A stretch of 64,000 nt of DNA, taken from assembly GCF_000003815.2 (NCBI RefSeq), contig NC_049981.1, forward strand, positions 26,363,670 to 26,427,669. Direction: 5' to 3'. The notes beneath the pieces were generated by a model, which worked only from the letters and a program-made list of their open reading frames with translations, ran no database searches and was not told the DNA's origin. Positions 1-14,000 of this stretch are shown piece after piece (position 1 is the stretch's first letter; each line of letters starts with the position of its first letter). Source of the DNA: Branchiostoma floridae. Taxonomy: Eukaryota > Chordata > Leptocardii > Amphioxiformes > Branchiostomatidae. The translations under genes and the position numbers were made by a program.

Positions 1-3000
1 AAATACTGTGAGGAAATTAAGTTCTTTGCGTTTTCGATTTTGGGTAATACCAAGGCACCTTGTCTGGAGCACGAAAATCAATAGTCAGAATTTACGGATC
101 GTTCCCCTGACCTTACGGTGTCGTTCCGCTAGCCGTCTGCAAATACTACTAGAAAGGCCGACATTTGCTTGGGTGCAAATACAGCATATTTCAGCCATAC
201 CCATTCCCACGCAACATTGGACTGTTCCAAGTCACCCCTGCGCAAAATGAAACATTTTAACAGTAACTTATCCCCAAAAGGAAACTAATATTGTGAATTG
301 ATTCCAGGTCAAGACGGAACTTGCCCAATATGCCCCGGGCCCATGTGGAAGAGTATACTCTTCCACAGGAGCCCCTATGCATAACGAATTGGTTATTAGA
401 ATCGCGGCAGCTCCTATTTTTCCGAAAGTGAAAAAAAAACACCGCACGTTCCATTCAGAAAATTTTCATCACGAACTTACATGAAGCCATTCAACAGTTT
501 CCACTACAATAACTAGGTCTAAGTATATCTGTTATAAGGTCCTTGTGAACTAGAAGTACCTACATTTGCTCGGGAAAAATACATCACTTTTCTCTCCAGT
601 ACAGTGAGAGAAATGTTGCCACTATAGACATATGGCCACTATAGAAAAATTGCTGATCTATTGACAAAGAGCAATAAGTTACACATAATTCAAGTACCCA
701 CTGATCTTTATTCATATACAATTGCACATGTAAGCCAATTGTTTAGATTTACAGTTTAAATAATTATGACGAGAAATATTGATGAGAAAATAATCATTTT
801 CGCCACTGTCAAACCCACGTATCAAAACTAAACGCAAACTGGCCAATTTTCCCGCGTTTTCCGCCAAGTAACATTTTCTCGATTGTCTCAATTAACCCAA
901 GGACTAACCCTACCAAAGTCAACTCTGCCAAAAATGATTGATATCGCCATGCGGAATGTTGGTTAATTCAACGACAAAGACTTGTATTCTAACGTCCAAT
1001 GCATGCGTACCGTCCGCTACCGCTCAAATGACCCTGTCTGAACTCCAAATCCTAGCAAACTACAATTTTTAAGCCGAAAGAAAACCAATTTCCCCTCAGT
1101 AAAGTGCTGAAATTAAGCATTTTAAAGTAGTGTATGTCAAGAATTTTACTTGGATCATTTTACAAACTATCTAATGCCTATCTACACCAAATTTTAGGCC
1201 ATTCCATTGTAAGTACAGGGGGCCAAAATATACCGTTTGGTCAAAACATGACCTTTAAACCTCAATAAAATCATTTTAGAGGCAGATATGGAAAAAAAAA
1301 TGAGAAAAAGGCATCGGGGTATTAGCTCACTCTACCCTTGTGCCAAATTTCAGATCATTCGGTCCAGGAACGACGGAGCTGATATGATATGAAGATTTGA
1401 CAGGAGAAAGAAACTTTTAAGAAACATTCCGAATACAATATATTTCACCATACCTATGGTATGGCTGAAATATAAATATATGTTTTTTAGAGAAGCAACT
1501 CTGAAACATAGGCACCACTTGGATGGATTTTAAATCAAATAACATGGTGTGATTTCAGCATGGTAACAACACCAAAACAAAATTAACTAGTCCCTACCAG
1601 ACTACCTACGTTTGCTGCAAGGAGAATAATCTGCCAGGGGAGTTTGGCCACGCCACCACAGGGCTTCCCAAGCCACGCAGTTAGGGAAAAATGTGACTTT
1701 CCGCGGACTGAATCTCCTACCCAATTATTCACCGTATTTCTCTCGATTTCTAGGAAGGCCTGGTGGAATTCAGCAATTCACCGTGAGTCTCAGGAATATA
1801 AGTCATATGAGCTAGGTGACATTAGATGGAAATGAGATCCGATGTAAACTGTTAAAAGGGGTTGGTCGAATGAAATCAATCTTACACGTCGCACTTGCTT
1901 ATATGACAATATATACCACCACTTTTCCCCTAGTTTGATACTACATGCACAAAGTCCCCCCGCCTAAAGTTAGACTCTAGAGATTAAATTGCTATGACGC
2001 AAACATTTGGATATGAATTTGGACTATCATATACACAGCAATACATGAAGAGTGACAGAGGATAACATGAGGAGGATATGATCATGTTATATTTTGTATT
2101 AATATTGTTGATGATATTGCTAGTACTTGATCGAGTACTGTGTGTAAGGTAAGTCTAAGGACTGATAAAACTTTCTATTTTCAAACATGATGCAGTATAT
2201 ATTTCACAAATGGACCTGATACAGAGCACCAGTAAGTTACCAACTTCGAGGATGTGGTGTTTTCTTAAAATACACTATCGAACATTCAAACCTGCGGATT
2301 GCCATCAATGCACAGCAATTACATATTTACAAGTGGAATACCAGTATCAGAGGTTTATTCAGACGTTCATACAAGTGGCGTCTATTTCCCAATCTTATAA
2401 ACCACAGGGGCAAACATGCATAAAAGATAATGAAAGAGTAGGCTTTATCACTTGCAAGCACGTGAAAAAGAAGCCAAGCTTACAGAGATATGGGTTTCTA
2501 TTAAATTCTAAGATAGTGGAAATAAATGGTTTATGTGACATTTAACCCTTCTTTGAACAACTCGTCCATCTCCAACCTTTATCGGTGCCATACACGTGCA
2601 TTCGAAATAGATTATGATCTGTCCCTTGACATTTCCCGACGTTTGAATCTCGCAAAGGCTTTCGAAAACACGCTTGCTTGCTGCCAACGTTTTTGTACAT
2701 GTTATCAAACGATGACGTAGTCGATTGGATCGTGGGGGTTTAGACTTGGACTGGACCTGAAGGGGTTTTAAATATAAATGGATAATCGAATTTAAAGTTT
2801 TAACTTTGCAGTTTGAGGCATGCATTCTTTTCACTTTTCTTACTATAGTTAGAATACACGGATAGCTTTACCAGTTTGGTTTTTATGATAGAAGTAATGA
2901 AATATGGTTTTGGGAATGGACAGATGTTTCTGATAGTATTCACTACTTTAGTCCGTGACAATGAACAAAATATGTCAAAGAGCAGGTTCTAACAAGTTGC

Positions 3001-6000
3001 TTGTAATGTTTAACTACTAAGAACTGGATGTCTTACATTCATCATCGACGGATCTGATATTTCAGCAACCAGGTCGCAATCCACTGTCTATAGCACAAAG
3101 TACAGTCATATCATTCTCCTGGCTTTCTTGCCACATCATCATGTAGAAAACGTACAATATTTTCGGGTGAATCCAGATAGATTAAAGTAACCAGGTGGGT
3201 GAAGGCGGATCATCCTCATCTGGTGACGCTGAAGAAGAGTGATGGATGTCACGCAAACCGTTCGGAAGTAAACCTCCTTTTTCGTTCAGTTGCGGAGATT
3301 GAATTGTATTCGGTTATTGTTTAGCTGTATGTCTAACATTCATAACGAATTACCCTCTTGTAATGGAACCTCCCCCGAGAGAAACAGCATCATTAGTGAC
3401 TGGTGAATATGTAATGTGAAATGTGGGACCAAACCTGCATCCGACATGGCCACGGAGTAAGCACTGCAATCTAATTTCACACCAAGCTCACATCAATAGA
3501 CCGGCCACATGATACCTGCACATTTATGACATGGCTTCTCCGTCCATTTCATTCCGTCTATTTTACCAGAAGAGCTCATGATCAGGTGATTGACCTGTTT
3601 ATATAAGTGTTGTTTGACACTTGTTGTCACTATATTAATAGCTCACTATACTGCTATTTCATTGAAAATACATTATTGTGGGAAAAAGATATTCAAGATC
3701 TTTGGAATCTGACACAATCGTGATATGGTTTCTCATTCCATTTTATTTTTGATTTTGTAACACTCAGGTCCTCAACCTAGCGTCGTTTGCCACTTGTTCT
3801 TAAATTCTTGAATTCTTAAATGAAAATCTCTGGATCTCTGGAAATCTTGTTCATCAACCATCGATCCATCTGACAACGTTGGTAGCTGTCATTTTGCTTT
3901 GGATCTAGATGACAAATTTTGCCAGTGCGAAGTATCCACTGGTTTCGCGAAGAACGTGTTGATAAGTAAAATATTTTCGTCGCCTATCGCGCGTATAAAT
4001 TAAGACATCAGTGAGCTACATGGCCCATGTGGGCCAGTCGTAATGATGCAATTTCCTGATTGTATATTTCCAATACATGTTGGTTCAAATCAGTTAGAAT
4101 GGATAGATTTTCTTGCTTGTAACATACAGATTGAGCATACTACATGTGGAAATATCATTTGGCCTCTTGACATATCTCAGAAAAGAACGTTGCATACAGT
4201 GCAGTTTCAGGGGAAGATGTATGAGATCGCTGTGATAATTCATAGGTACACTGCGATAAACTAATCGAAATATTTCCATCAAAAAATAGATTTTTCTGAT
4301 TTTTCCAAATATAACCTACCATCTATTATCCTATTATACTGAATTTTCTGTCTACGTTAACCTGCCTTTTAATTACAGATACAAGAACAACCAGCTGTGC
4401 CAGATCCTGACGTACGTTTCCAGTAATTATCTGCAATTACGGAGATGTCTGTTTTGCTGTATGTACAATTAGTGAGTGACCTCAGATACAAATGCATTTT
4501 GCTTTCATGTTCTTAGTCCTTCTGTAAATCACCCCCTTAAACTGCCACAATGACAAGTTGACGACCGTATGGAGATGAATCAATACCCTTGAGTAGTAAT
4601 TACTGCACCACGTCGATGCGCTGCGGTCAATCGTTTGACACTGTCTTAAAACAACAAAAACGTTGGCATATTACTGATAGAAATAGCTTACCTGCATGTG
4701 GGCACCATAATGACAAAATACACAAGGGAGCACATTTGAGTTCCAAATGATACGTGATTAACCTAAAAACGTTTTCTAAGCCCATGTCCTGGGATTTCTT
4801 GTCAGCCAGTGTTAATGGAAGGTCTGGCTCCCTTTTCCCACACGGAGACCTCACAGTTGGGGAACACTTACAGAGCGCGATGGCTTTAGTCCCTTCCCGT
4901 TCCTTTTTCATCGAAGTGTTTGAAGATGAATAGTCATTGTAAATGGAAATGTAATCAAATAATAATTGGCTTGTAGGAAACATTTCAACTTAAGTATTTT
5001 GCATTAAAAAAAGTTTCTTCTGTAAGACTCAAGAGATACACATTTGAATAAATGCCAGTGGTTTGACCTCTGTAACAGTTAGAGCGTAAAGCTATCTGTA
5101 TGGTGATCATCCATTCAAGCTAGAGGGAAAATGCATTAAGAAGTGCGTCACTAGATGAAAAAATGTACTTGAGAAAGTACAACGTAAGTCTTACATTTTG
5201 CATTCTGTGGCCTTAATGTGGTTGGCAATGGAATTACTGGGCATGTTATGTGGATCTAGAGATGGACAAATTCACTTCAAAGCATATCGAAATACCATTT
5301 CCTGTCCTTTATAACCTCAGTTAATCATGAAGTATTTTTCTCGTTCTTTGACTACTCTGAGTACAACCAAAGGGAAACTGTGGCTAGAGTCAACGTATCA
5401 TTCAAATGTCAAAAGTGTTCTAACAACATGTCGCCCTTGATTGCCAACAATACATCTAAAACAAAAAGCAGTCGATGCATGCACTAGGAACCCTACACTT
5501 CAGCTATTTTTGCAGAAACGTAGAAAAGGGTAGAGGAGGAAAAACAGTTCCTAAACCGTCAGAAGTGGAGACGTCTCATCCGGCAGGACAGCTGACAAGC
5601 ATTAATATGCTTATCTGGCGCAGGGTGAGAAAGGTGAGAAAGTTTTGTTCTCTCTATAGACATTTCGATGGACTGTCTGCTGTTTTCATCAGAGCTGATA
5701 TATTCTAGACAGTCTGTCGAAACGGTGGTAGGCAAGAAAAATAGGGTTACGTAACTATGTTGAATTGCTTTTTACCACCACCTGATGAAACTATTTGCGG
5801 GGGTGGGCTATTCACAGTTGGGCGGTAATCAGTCGTGATTGAGTTTGGCGAACACCCATCATGGCAGCAATAACAAAGCATTTCACATAAAATATGCCGA
5901 CTGATTTAATCGAAAAGTCTACGGCAATTACGATATAGACGCTTAATTCAATACTGAGGTGTGTAGTAAAATGTCTTGACTTTGCGATGCAATCTTTTGA

Positions 6001-6539
6001 TTACAATGCAAGACGTCTATACCAAAGCATCCCCTCTCATGGAGAAATACCAAGTATGTGATTCAATCAGGGATATGTTATCATGTAAATCATTAACTAT
6101 AAAAAATTTAATTCACGCTGCCTCATTCTCATCTCCTGAGTTCGTTCACCGTCGCAGTAAATTTTTGTGCTTGCCTTCAAAGACTATGAAATAACTGCAA
6201 ACAACTCAAGACAGAAAATCATTTTCTACTTCATCCTGCTATATATATACAGTACATGTAAGTCTATCTACATGGTGCAGATCAAAAGTCATACCTGAAT
6301 GTGTATGGTGTTCAATTGAAATTTGTTCCATTAGTGAAAATATGCCTGGATTTGGAGACAAATTTTAGTTTGATCTTGTATTGTTTGATGTCACTAATGA
6401 ATCAGGCAAGATTTCGCAAGGTTATTTTGAAGGACGACATCACGAGTGTTTTTGTGTTATGTGCATGGGTGTAATATCACACCTACTTGCAACGGGGTCT
6501 CTTCATCAGTGAATGTGCATAAACCTAATTGCAAGACAA
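1..6539. other. Gene-free AT-rich stretch
   Basis: I found no coding exon that I can support here. The open frames are short, resemble no family and lack matching splice partners. The stretch contains two marked hairpin-forming palindromes (344-367 and about 1434-1480). The part around 1180-1400 contains phrases of the type 'ccaaatttcagatcattcgg' that recur in loosely similar form at 30125-30310, suggesting an old dispersed repeat. Confidence 0.5.
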
Positions 6540-6995
6540 TTGTACACGATACGTAATACAATGTGTGGCAGCAACTATTGAACAAAGTACAAAATAAAGG
6601 TATGGAGTAAAATTTAACATCCTAATTAACCATAACAATACGGGCTAGCATAAGTTTTGATATGATGTTTCAATCGAGTGGGGCTAATCATGAGTGTCGG
6701 TATTTTTTTCAAATGGCAAAGCAGTCTTTTATATATTTGCCAGTTTTGCATTGTGGGCGTTGTTGCAATTGAATATATATATTCAAATATGTCTGTAACA
6801 TCTTGTCTCTTGAAATCTGATGTGCTTGATTTTATAAATTTGAATAACTTATGACGTAAAACATTACATCTAGAACAATCCATGACGGAGTGGAATTCAT
6901 CTTCAATTCGTTCTGGACAAAACCTTTGGTCAGGAGCTATATTTTTATATCTGCGAGTTTCTAACTTCACATTATGGTTGCTGATTCTCAACTAT
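6540..6995 (-). mobile_element. Non-LTR retroelement 3' fragment (copy A)
   Basis: A minus-strand open frame ending at 6626 encodes a retroelement C-terminus: a stretch reading 'NIAPDQRFCPERIEDEFHSV' followed by MDCSRCNVLRHKLF. This is the cysteine-containing tail found after the reverse transcriptase in many CR1/L2-like elements. A second, more decayed copy in the same orientation lies at 23784-24275; the two match at the DNA level through the coding end and into the 3' UTR ('taacaata..gctagcataa', 'atcatgagtgtc'). The upstream RT domain is missing, so this is a 5'-truncated dead copy. Confidence 0.7.
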
Positions 6996-9900
6996 CGCTT
7001 TACTAATTTCAGAGCTATCTCATAAACTTCATAAAGATAAATTTCTTGTTTATAACACTCTTCCGATTTGTTAAGACAGTTTTGTATCATTTCTAATACA
7101 ACTAAACCACTCTTGTATATCTTGTAGCCGCTGGCGCAGTTGGTCGGCAATATAATCCATATATGCACAAAGCCATGGCAATAAAGAATGTCTTTGACAT
7201 GATTAATCCAGTCATGATCACCAGTAAATACAGTGTTGTATGAATTGCGAGTCCTCGGGTAAGTTTGTCAACCTGTGCCAGCTAGTATTTGATGAACTGA
7301 ATTTTAGCAGATATCATAATGTTGAAAGTTCTCCTCGCACGCCGTCGTTAAATTTTTAGGTGGACTCCGACTAGAAATTTTTGAAAACGTATGTCAATTA
7401 TGTCGAATTCTGGTATGTCTGAAGGAAGGTGAACTTTATCGTTGTAAATTTTAGATTAAGTCCAAACGTATATCTTAGGAACATGTCTTTGTCTGATCTT
7501 CTTTCAAAATTGTTGATATAACTATGAAATCAGTACAAGTGCTTTTTCGAATCAATAATGAAATATTATTGTTAATCTGAAGCAAGTTTCTACGATAAAA
7601 GGGAGTATGTTTTTTTTGGGAGACACAGGAATGTTTTAAAAGACTTTAACATAGCTGTACTGAAATATTTTCTGAATACAGCTTTCATAGCTTTGACTTT
7701 TACAAATTTTCTGGCTACTTTAAATTTACCCGAGGACCCCCTCCCGGTGACAAGGTTGTGACAGACCTATTTGACAAAACTATTTGACATGGAATTTTAA
7801 CTAATATTTGTTTATTTTGTAGTCTTTTCCGTCATGATTTTAACATTTATTCCAATTATGAAGTCAAATATTAGGACTCAGCGAGGGCTCAACACGATCG
7901 CCGTCAAAAAGCTACAAGTACAGGCTTCTTCAAAGCCAGACTGGATCGTGATAACGGAGGCGTCAGATATATCAACAGGTTTACATATGGGCTTGTCAGA
8001 ATTTACGGTGGTCAACATCTACCACAGAACCAGATATATGTGCATGATCTTCATAATCTCAATAAAACCCTGGAGAGTAATATCCAATTTTCACGCAATG
8101 CTGTTTTTAGATGGCTTTGCGCAATCTGTGCGGGATGGGGTGTTACTGATACTTCAAAAGATAATCTGGGCTAGAGTAACATGATATTTTCCCGGGACGA
8201 GGAACTGAACAAAAGATTGCAATTACGTGTGAGACATGTACAATTTACCATACTATTCGAGATACCTGAAACACTTCACCTCAGGCAGGTCCAAATAAAG
8301 CTACTAGAGGGCTTACACTTCTTCCCGACCACAAGGGCTATCTACAGCAATTAGGACAACAGCTTTCCAGAACAGAAGATACAGAAACTGGACGATAAGC
8401 TGTAGTACCATCAATCCATTCACTAGTAGTTGAGTTACGCTGTTTACAGGCAGACAGACAAACAGATGCCCACACCTGAAAACATCAACTTTCCGACGAA
8501 GCTATCATGGAATGAATTAACGGGCATCTGTGACATCGAGCACGTTTGTATGGGATAACGTATGTATGATTTGATCATGATGTCGGATCTAAGCGTGGCA
8601 AGGCTTTGTATGTCAAATGAATTCCCCTGGCGATTAATTTATTTCTATTCATGCCAAAAAGAAGAAGCAATGCTGTTATTGCTGGTAGCATGACAGAATA
8701 CGTGTAATCTATAATATTTTCACGACGTCTAGTCCCTAACTGACGAACCTATCCACATGAGATGAATAGATGAATAAACGTTTGTTTCGACAGAGTCATT
8801 ACCATAATCATAATAACTGAAAACAAAAAATAGAGGTTGTGAACAGGAAATAATAGTACGTAAATCAATTAAAGTATAGTGACGCCACTGCGAAAACTTA
8901 ATAACGCACATGGTACACTGAGTCAAATGAAATGAAGCACATGCCACCATCATGTAAATACAAACTGTGCAAACTTTGATAACATCGGAGAAAAAGGAAG
9001 GATTCTTCGGTTATTGTACCTTGACATTAAGTCAAAGATAGCATTGGGAAGAGCAAATTGCATTTCAGACAGAGGCGCGTTTACAGATTATCGTACATCT
9101 AATTGGGAGTAAAGGTTGAAGACGTCGGGGATTTAAAACCACTTTGCGAGTGGAGAAGGCGTCAGGATGTGGGCAGCGCAGACGCGATGGTGAAATTATC
9201 CAGACCCATTAATGAAGGAGGGGAGAATGATTTTTCCAACGACTTCATCCGTTCATTAGTATCTCACATACACCAAATTCTTTCATCGATATGTCTTTTA
9301 TGGGTTCAATGTCCGGTGGAGCTTTGGAAACCCAGTGAAAGACACGTCCGGGTTACAGAAGAAGCTTTTTGTAGTCTCCTGATTAGGCCACGCTTCATCA
9401 GGTGGATGACTTCCTCGCGCACAGCAATTTTCGTTAGTTAAAACAGTGGGTTGTGACTAAGGTCTAAGGTGAGGACCATGCATTCTGTAAATCGCACAAA
9501 GAAGCTGTAAAATGGCTGTGATTGTTTTCTTCGCACACCACATCAGTTCACAGAAGATGTCATCCAATTCATAGAATTAGTATTTCCTTCCCAAAAATTA
9601 TAATGATTTTCCTAAAAACTAATGGAGACACACACAAACGGTATTGTTGATACATTAAAACGGATATTCTGTAATATCATTTGGCAATGGAATGTCAAAT
9701 TAATATTTTCTGCAATGTTGATTAATTATATTAAGGTGGCAACTATGTCAAGATTGATTAATGATAAAATGTCATGCGGATCAGACGAGAAAAAAATTAA
9801 AAGTACGAAGAAAACAGCAGCAGTCGTCCTACGTTTTACTATCATGTATGATTAGTATTTATTTTATGTCCCACATGGGACGAAGAGGATAAGTAAAAGT

Positions 9901-10499
9901 AATGATTAGTATTTAAGGCACGTTGGTGAAAAATGCCATTCAAAACAGTAGATAATAATGATAATATATACAATATACCACTGCCCATTAGAAGATTAGA
10001 ACCCCCATTGTCCGTCAGCTGCAGTTGCTACTTGTAAGAGAAGAACTCATCAATGAAGGCGTCGCCATTTCAAAATGCCCACAGTCCCATTCAAAATAAT
10101 GCCCTTTTGATTGAGGAAGAAATGTACCAGATCAGTATATCTATTAATACTCAAACAGTAATGCTATGTGAAGAGAGTGCAGTATGAAATCAGAGTGTAT
10201 TGTTGTTTGGACACTGACATTGGAAGTGTAGAGGAAATGTTTGGTTGACAAGGATGACTGACAATAGCACCAATCATGTTTCCGAATTTCAGTCAGTCTT
10301 TGTCATCATTGCAAATGAGGTAGCATTTTAAAGGATACTTATCAACTGAAGACTCATCATTTACCAGTAGGGGACTTTGGAATTTCCGTATCAGTTATGT
10401 AAACTAGGCCTTAATTTCAATTGGTCTCAATGTATCTATTATTGACCCACCTGTCATTACATATGCTACATGCATTGCAATATGGAAACACTGGAATCA
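6996..10499. other. No supported gene
   Basis: AT-rich DNA with short unassigned open frames only. None shows a recognisable domain or a coherent exon-intron structure. I see no RNA gene or well-delimited mobile element. Confidence 0.5.
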
Positions 10500-10503
10500 C
10501 ACA

Positions 10504-10543
<40 letters not shown>

Positions 10544-10549
10544 CACACA
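10500..10549. repeat. (AC)n microsatellite
   Basis: About 50 bp of AC dinucleotide interrupted by a few ACGC units. The minus-strand frame across it is a run of alternating Cys and Val and is not a gene. Confidence 0.95.
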
Positions 10550-10861
10550 TTCACAGACCCCAAATGAAATAAAACATATCCACACTGTTGACAGGAACAT
10601 GGTCTGGCTTTAACGTCTATGGTCAATTATTATGAGGTCATGTGGATACGAATTTGAGCTTTATATGCAACAGGCAGTGGCGGCATGTACAAGTACAAGA
10701 TATTACTAAGATACCTCTCAGAGCGTTTTATGCCGTAGGGGAAGTGGGTTCTTTTTCGTCTGTTTCTTGCACATGGTATGGGAAAGCGGACTTCATCCCT
10801 CTCATTCCACTTAGTTTACCTCACCACCCCAACCCAACCGAAGACATATACTAATTCACAC

Positions 10862-11000
10862 ACTACAATGGAGTGTGGAAAGTTGTGTTAAGTGCCTTTC
10901 TCAAGGATACATCCTAGCAAGAGATTCCAGAAATTGAGCCCGAGACCTCTTGATCTCTTGTCCGCTAGCATAACCATTTGTCCATCGCCGACCATTTGCA
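10862..11000 (-). mobile_element. SINE-like fragment, tRNA-derived head with conserved core
   Basis: Read on the minus strand this begins with a tRNA-like stretch ('tggttatgctagcggac', then 'ctcgggctcaatttctgg' in the B-box position) and continues into a core with 'gagaaaggcacttaacacaa'. A plus-strand element at 50763-51045 shares this layout and the core 'ggaaaggcacttcacac'. Shared tRNA-like head plus shared core is the signature of a tRNA-derived SINE family. Both copies are diverged. Confidence 0.6.
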
Positions 11001-14000
11001 TGAAGATTTAACACTCATCAAAACGTGACCTGGCACTGGTTCTGACAGTATTTCACATTGGGTCGTCATTGTGTCTGAAAGAAATGATTTGCGGGGCTTG
11101 TATGCTCAGGCGTGATGACTTTGGAGACAATCCACTTCCACCTCTGCATTCCTATCAGCGAATAGCGACTATATTGTTTGACCTACATTGCGCACGCATG
11201 CGTCACACTGAAGACCGAGTTTTGAAATAAAATAAAAGACAATATCTCGGCAGTTTTACAGGTGCGTTTGTCAGGCTTGGTGGTCCACATTTATGCTACA
11301 CAGAATAATTAAGTCCATTACTTCAATGAAACCCCTGGGCGATATTCTTTGTTCACGTATGGCAGGTCGCTGCTTCTTTGACTTGAAATATGTCAACACG
11401 CAGAGAATGAAACTGGAAACGCGTATCGACGGCGGCGCACTCTTATGTAAGAGACTCAATGACATGAGACTCGCCCAATTAGTGTTTATCCTTGTTATCT
11501 CATTCGTATGCAGCGGACAGTGTCGCAAAGTATCCCTACGTAACACGAGAGTATATATCGTTACCAAGATGCTATTTTTCAAGGAATTAAATGCAGTGTT
11601 TTGCATTGTCCAATATGTTACTGGTGCTTGGAGTATTCTCTCTTTTTTTACCGACGCTACCGCCTCACCGAAATCGTCACAAAAACACGGCACCAATGTT
11701 GTAAGTAAACGCATATTGCTGACTGCTTTAAAATATCGTAACCAGATTTGGAATCACTATCGGTGTTGTCACGGAACGAAAATAAAAGGAATCTAATCCA
11801 CACAGCCTGGATTCTATATCACCAACCGTTACCGTTGCCACTTTAATATAAGCCCCTTGCATGCAGCCTGTTTTGTGGTTTCTTTATAGAGGTTTTCCTG
11901 ATAGATACGAAGACTTCAACACCAGACATGGACTTTGGGCAAATCCTTTTAAACCTCACGTACAGCTATGAATGTAAAGTGCTTGTGCTTTAAGTCCCGG
12001 AGGGATTTTTTTAGGTTATATATTTATATGTTATGCCGAATTTCAATTCAATTCAATTCATTCTATTATCTATATTTATATTGCCATTTGCAATTATTGG
12101 CTAGACAAGAATTTGCAAGAAAGTAACCATTTATATCTATCCATATTTAACTTCGCTATTTAAGATTGGCATGGTACATTACTCTAACAATTTCATAAGT
12201 ACTTCCAATACGATTTCTGCTGGCTTTTGATTAGACATATTTAGACGATATAGAGGGTTGGGAGGAATGTATGAAAATAGTCAAGAACATTTGAAGGACA
12301 GTGCGCCTTCGGGATAAAGGACGTCAAAATTATTCATCTAAATCTCAGAACTGATTAAAATTCCCGTGCTTATACATGTTAATGCACACAACAAATCAAA
12401 AATTGTGGTATTGAAATACAGTTCATCTTAAATTTAAAACATATCGTAGGAGATCTGATGGAAACTGTTAAAATAATCATCATCATGACATTTACTAAAC
12501 ATAGCCAATTTAAACAAACAGGTAGTGCGTTATGTATTGAAATGAAACACGAATTTCACTGTAAAAGCATGCTAACAGATTATGACTGGTAAACGAAAGG
12601 AAACGATCGAAGCAAACCGTCACTGATCTTGGTCGATATCACCCGGATCGATTGTAGTCGACTATGCCAGCTCGAAGTCAGGAACGATGTAGAAGCTGTA
12701 CAGTCCTTCCGGAAACTTTGTGCTGACGTTTCTGAAGACTATACTGCAGACGTGTGGGCTTGGAGGAGTGTAAAAAGAGCTTGTCACTGTCCAGATTTAT
12801 ATCCAAGCCAAGTCACATGACGGCAAATCAGATGTGGACCAATAGAAATGGCTTGAGTTTGTCAGATGCGGTGTGAGTCATCTACCCGACACAAAGGACT
12901 TGCCGTTTGCGCAGGAAATTAGATGTCTCTGAAGCGATCATCAAAAACTCTCTGTTGCCGGAGGCTTGGTACATTAGAAATGCGAACAAAGTAATTTATA
13001 GTACAATGCTTCATTACCGCAATCATAGCAAACATAAATAAAAGCATTTCAAAGTAAACTCCGACTAACAAACCTGAAAATAAAGAAATGAAACCATACC
13101 TTGCGCCAATACAGCATTAACTGAAAATTGGTGCCCGAGGCAGAGATCGCATGGATTTTCTACCGCTGTGCAGTTTGGAAGTTGGCGTTCTGTCAAAGCT
13201 GGCGTGATACCGATATCGGATTCAGACATAATCAAGAGAACCTTTCAATGTCTCGCCATGGACATGTTTATGCCAGCAATAAAGGTGTGAAAGATGTACC
13301 TACGAACAGGCGACGATATTTCCGCATTAACATTATTCAGGATCATAAGGATTGGGGGCGGCTATAGAAGATAAAACCAACCAATTTCCTGATTATATTA
13401 CGTCCGCTTCTAAGCGTCGGTTGGCCCTTGTCGCCATTGGTTGACCTCACGTCAGCAGCTTACCAGCAGCCAAGCGTAGTATTGAGTCTGTCGGTCGTGC
13501 TTTGGAGGTCAGATTCTATTCCCTGTCTTGGATAGGCAGTTCTTAGAGCTGCAAACTGATCCTTTTTTTTTCAAACCACTCTGCCCTTTACTCAGAAAGC
13601 TTTTACCGCTGTATAAATGTCATGCGAAGATTTCATTTATTGGCGTGGGAACTCTATTGCAGGATATGACTTGATGTCATGTCCATCGGTTCTCCGGCAG
13701 TTAACTGGTGATCATATGCAAGGTCAGTCGAGATGCAGGTGGTATTTGTCAGGAACGTTTCATGTTTCCCTCATACGTACCGTGACATTGCTGCAGTGTA
13801 TGAAGAATAAAGGATGCCGAAAACAACATCCATCTCAACCTTAGAAAGATGCATACAAATGTACATGCATGATGGCCGACGCTACTGTTAAAAATTGTTA
13901 TTTGCCTCTAACTTCTAAACTATATCAGCGCATTGTATCCGCAAATTGCAAGTGATTTTTAACATCAAGCATGATTGGTAGCAGTTTTTTTTGTGTGAAG

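Noticed and set aside
11271-11714. 147-codon minus-strand frame
   Set aside because: There is no domain, no splice context, and it is the shadow of an equally uncertain plus-strand frame.
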